From the NCBI GenBank assembly GCA_029931535.1, contig JAQPZY010001301.1, positions 1,612,001 through 1,676,000 of the forward strand: DNA of 64,000 bases, in the 5' to 3' direction. Source of the stretch: Margaritifera margaritifera (Eukaryota; Mollusca; Bivalvia; Unionida; Margaritiferidae). The translations under genes were made by a program, and so were the position numbers. Below the pieces are notes generated by a model, which saw only the letters and a list, made by a program, of their open reading frames with translations, had not been told where the DNA came from and made no database searches. This document shows positions 61,034 to 64,000 of the stretch, piece after piece; position 1 is the stretch's first letter, and the number at the start of each line of letters is the position of its first letter.

Positions 61034-61501
61034 GTAGATATAACTTCCATAATTTACAAATTGAATAAAAGAGCACGTTTAATTTACTTTCGACCTGTCA
61101 GTAACAGTCCAATAAATATGCGTAATAGAGTGCGAATAGATTTTAATCCGAAAATATTTCAAAGAATACTATTTTAATTCTTTTTTTTTTTTTGATAAAA
61201 GAAAACTAGCATAATAAGAAGACTTCCTCTGGGTATTATGATTCTCTTGTGAAAGTCTTTTTGTGCATGTGTTTGAAATTGTAATACCTTTTGTGAAACA
61301 TCAGTTCGCTTTAATTTTTTGAATGAAAATAATTGTATAAATGTTGTGCTTATAGTACCAATTTTTTTTAAATTTGTTAAGAATTGCATTCATTAAAGTG
61401 ACATGGATTTTTTTGTATGCATTGAACAATATGTAGAAACACTCTGAAGGAATATTGCTAAAAATTGCGTTGTTTTTTGTTTTGTTGTTTCTTTTCTTTT
61501 C

Positions 61502-61502
<1 letters not shown>

Positions 61503-61572
<70 letters not shown>

Positions 61573-61575
61573 GTA
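61503..61575. repeat. (AT)n microsatellite
   Basis: AT array with two interruptions. Confidence 0.95.
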
Positions 61576-61926
61576 TATATCTTTCGAACCATGTAGCAAT
61601 TTAGTTAACACATTCCAAGAACGGTATAGACTTTTCCAATCGACTTGTGGTCTTTTATCTTATTGTCGTAACAAGATGCATTTAGTTCCCTTCATTCTCT
61701 ACGGAAGAGTAAAATGAAAAATAAGACCTTATTGTTATGGTGACGCTCAATACCATGTTTAGATGTACTGCATCATCTTTCTTCGATCATAAAAATATCA
61801 AATACTTGGGTAAAGAAGACGTTTATTTCAATCGTCATGCCAAAAATATCCCATAGGCACTCTAGTCGACCATGAGAGTCAGCATAAGAGGGAAGAATTA
61901 TATGTATGTATGTGTGCATATGTGCG

Positions 61927-61929
<3 letters not shown>

Positions 61930-62002
<73 letters not shown>
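61930..62002. repeat. (AT)n microsatellite at the left edge of an insertion in intron 4C
   Basis: Pure AT. The sequence to its right up to about 62500 has no counterpart in units A and B. Confidence 0.95.
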
Positions 62003-62006
<4 letters not shown>

Positions 62007-62244
62007 ACTTTGTTGGACTGATGGCAGCATAACATGGATATGTAGTTTACCCGTTTTATACTGTTTTTTTTTTGGTCTTCTTTCTTTCTTCTATTGTTTA
62101 TCATTGGTTTATTTCACCGTCATTTAAACATGCAGGAGTCAAGAATTTGTTTGTCTTGTTGTTTTGTTGTTTTTATTTTTTTTTTGGGGGGGGGGGGGCG
62201 TTTGTGTTTGGTGTTTGTTTTGTGGATGTAAATTGTTTCTTTCC

Positions 62245-62272
62245 CTGACGAAGAGCGTATTTAGCTCGAAAC
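62245..62272 (+). ncRNA. Hammerhead-ribozyme-like core motif
   Basis: CTGACGA, a 4-bp stem (GAGC 62253-62256 with GCTC 62264-62267, 7-base loop) and GAAAC follow in the order of the hammerhead catalytic core (CUGANGA, stem II, GAAA). One extra A sits between CTGACGA and the stem. I could not build a convincing stem I, and stem III is weak. Such motifs are known in Penelope-like elements and related retrotransposons. It may be an inactive relic. Confidence 0.4.
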
Positions 62273-62406
62273 GTTGGGAAACTGTTTTGTATTTGCGCCG
62301 TTAACAATTTGTGTGTCATTATATTGAACGAATAAAGTATGAATATTGCTGATTTCATGTGCAATTAAAATATTTTCTATTTTTGAACTGGCACAAGGAC
62401 ATATTC

Positions 62407-62475
62407 TCTCATGTCACACACACACGCGCGCGCTCGCGCACACACACACGCGCGCACATACACACACAAACACAC
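62407..62475. repeat. (CA)n/(CG)n purine-pyrimidine alternating tract
   Basis: CACACA with CGCGCG interruptions, the kind of sequence that can adopt Z-DNA. Confidence 0.85.
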
Positions 62476-62635
62476 TTTTTTACCGATATAACCTCGTGAA
62501 CTACTTTCCTTTTCCATTTAGAAAATATATATCTGCCTTTGTGTATGTTACATTGTAATAGATAGGTCTTCTTATTCTTCTCTTCTTCTTCGCTCTCACT
62601 CTTCCTCACTTGCTCTCTCTCACTCTTCCTCACTT

Positions 62636-62636
62636 G

Positions 62637-62669
<33 letters not shown>

Positions 62670-62691
62670 GCTCTCTCTCTCTATCTCTCTC
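62636..62691. repeat. (CT)n microsatellite
   Basis: Interrupted CT run with a preceding 22-base direct repeat (CACTCTTCCTCACTTGCTCT twice). Confidence 0.9.
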
Positions 62692-64000
62692 AATCTCCAT
62701 CAGGATGAACAGATCTTTTAAAATACGCCAAGACTGTACTGAGCATATGTTTGTAACCAGCGATGAGGAGCCACCAAACAATGTATAAACACTAACTCCA
62801 AACAATAATAACAAGAAGGTTTCAAGTATTAACTTATTTAAAATAGTTCTCTACATGAATCGTACAAATGGTCATTGACTTAACTTCCATGACCTGTTTA
62901 TATTCCATTTTCAGCGTTACCCATACATGCTACACCACCGTAAAAGCTTTTGGGGCTGAAACAAATATAATAGTGAAAATTGTTTAATTAACTATTATAC
63001 CACTCATCACACCCATAACTGTTTGATGAGTGTTCACTGTCAACCGAAATTAGGTGATTATCAAAAATGATACCAAACTGGACTAAATACTTTCCAACGC
63101 AAGATAACTCCCGTTTTAATGCAAAAATAAACAAATTCAATGCGTAAATTTCAAATTGTGAAAACTCTCAATTAATAAAAGCTTTGTTTTGAAGATCTTT
63201 TTGCCCTGAGATCTGTCTGATATTATCACTCTGTGATGATTCAATCCCCAACCTCAACAATGTTCACTGTAGCAAATCGCATTAGAAATGTTTCAACGGC
63301 AATAAAAATCGTTTTATTTTTCGTATGAAAACAGTCATTAAATTGACAAAATACACAATTGGAAAGATGATATGTATGAGATAAATTTGTGAAAGGTCAC
63401 TGTCCAAAATTATTGTAAAATATCCGAACTGCCTCTCAGCGATATAATAAAACAGCCGTAGGCAAAAATAGAAAAATGCAAACGAGTCGACCATTTGTTT
63501 CATTCAAAAATATATCTAATAAAAAGATGAGTTTTTTTTAGTATATATTAGAACACAATTCACGGGTGAAGTGCAAGTGTTTTGTATTATCACACTTACA
63601 CCGTTGTTTGTCATTACCTTTAGGGACTAATGTAATATTCAAGGGGTTGAATAACTCATCCTTCCTCTGTCATGTGTAGCACATGTCTGAGATAACGAAT
63701 CTGTTAGTGCACTTCGATATCCTGTACATTTGAGCGGTGAGATAGCAATTGATACACAATGCACATAAATTAAAACACCGACGATAGATGGCTGGCCACC
63801 TATGTTTGTACATTCCAATATGCTATCCAGACCAAGGTTGGACGGTTCTTCATCTGCTTTTGTGTTCTAGTCCGAGCATACATATTTTCTTCCACTCCTC
63901 TACTTCTGCTTTCCTGTTACTAACATAATGCTTCTGAATATTGCAATCCGTTTCTAATTGTAAATTACAATTGGAAAAGTGTAGTTATTAATTACTTGCA

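Larger units (their letters stand above)
61034..64000 (+). other. Intron 4 of unit C (5' part)
   Basis: Paralogous to introns 4A and 4B apart from an insertion at about 61900-62500. The block at 63776 (ACCGACGATAGATGG) corresponds to 19592 and 43382, which lie 458 and 494 bases before exon 5A and 5B, so exon 5C should start about 64230-64270, outside the window. Confidence 0.65.

Overview
This is a stretch of AT-rich animal genome, most likely from a bivalve mollusc. That placement is an inference. It rests on short phase-typed exons with GT/AG borders in long introns, on (AT)n, (CT)n and (CATA)n microsatellites, and on two copies of a divergent dispersed repeat of a kind I associate with bivalve genomes (about 440-1000 and 52640-53110). 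There are no bacterial-style genes, operons or CRISPR arrays.

The host content is one large gene on the + strand, seen only from the inside. Sixteen exons lie in three tandem cassettes: unit A (exons 1-6, 2919-30178), unit B (exons 1-6, 36976-45492) and unit C (exons 1-4, 56666-61033; exon 5 is predicted about 230-270 bases past the window edge). Every exon is open, and exon lengths are the same in all units except for one extra codon in exon 4B. The border phases repeat as 1-1, 1-2, 2-1, 1-1, 1-2, 2-1, so all 16 exons join into one frame of 625 codons. No start, stop, signal peptide or UTR is visible, so the array continues on both sides. Each unit encodes 232-233 residues, which I read as two CUB-like beta-sandwich domains. 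One has two cysteines and an SPGYG motif (exons 2+3+4). The other has no cysteine (exons 5+6 plus exon 1 of the next unit). The likely product is a long secreted or surface multi-CUB protein. Its specific function is not recognisable.

The introns are paralogous between units and share SINE and microsatellite positions, so the cassette was duplicated with its introns. They have since been loaded with different mobile elements. Unit A carries two very large intronic insertions. Intron 2 (about 6690-16430) holds a diverged tandem repeat, unidentified decayed coding sequence, a LINE with reverse transcriptase (about 11400-14130) and a minus-strand Maverick/Polinton-type integrase fossil split by a microsatellite (14580-15500). 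Intron 5 (about 20250-29200) holds a long inverted repeat (21140-22590) and a second integrase/chromodomain fossil (27880-28330). Between units A and B lie a Penelope-like GIY-YIG fragment (32164-33150) and tRNA-derived SINEs. Between B and C lie a minus-strand non-LTR element of endonuclease/RT type (47205-50640) and a near-perfect 71-bp-arm hairpin (54223-54373).

Signs of exon turnover include a dead extra copy of exon 2 in unit A (4561-4638, acceptor AG changed to GG) and a local duplication of the exon 3 donor region in unit B. A hammerhead-ribozyme-like core lies in unit C (62245-62272).
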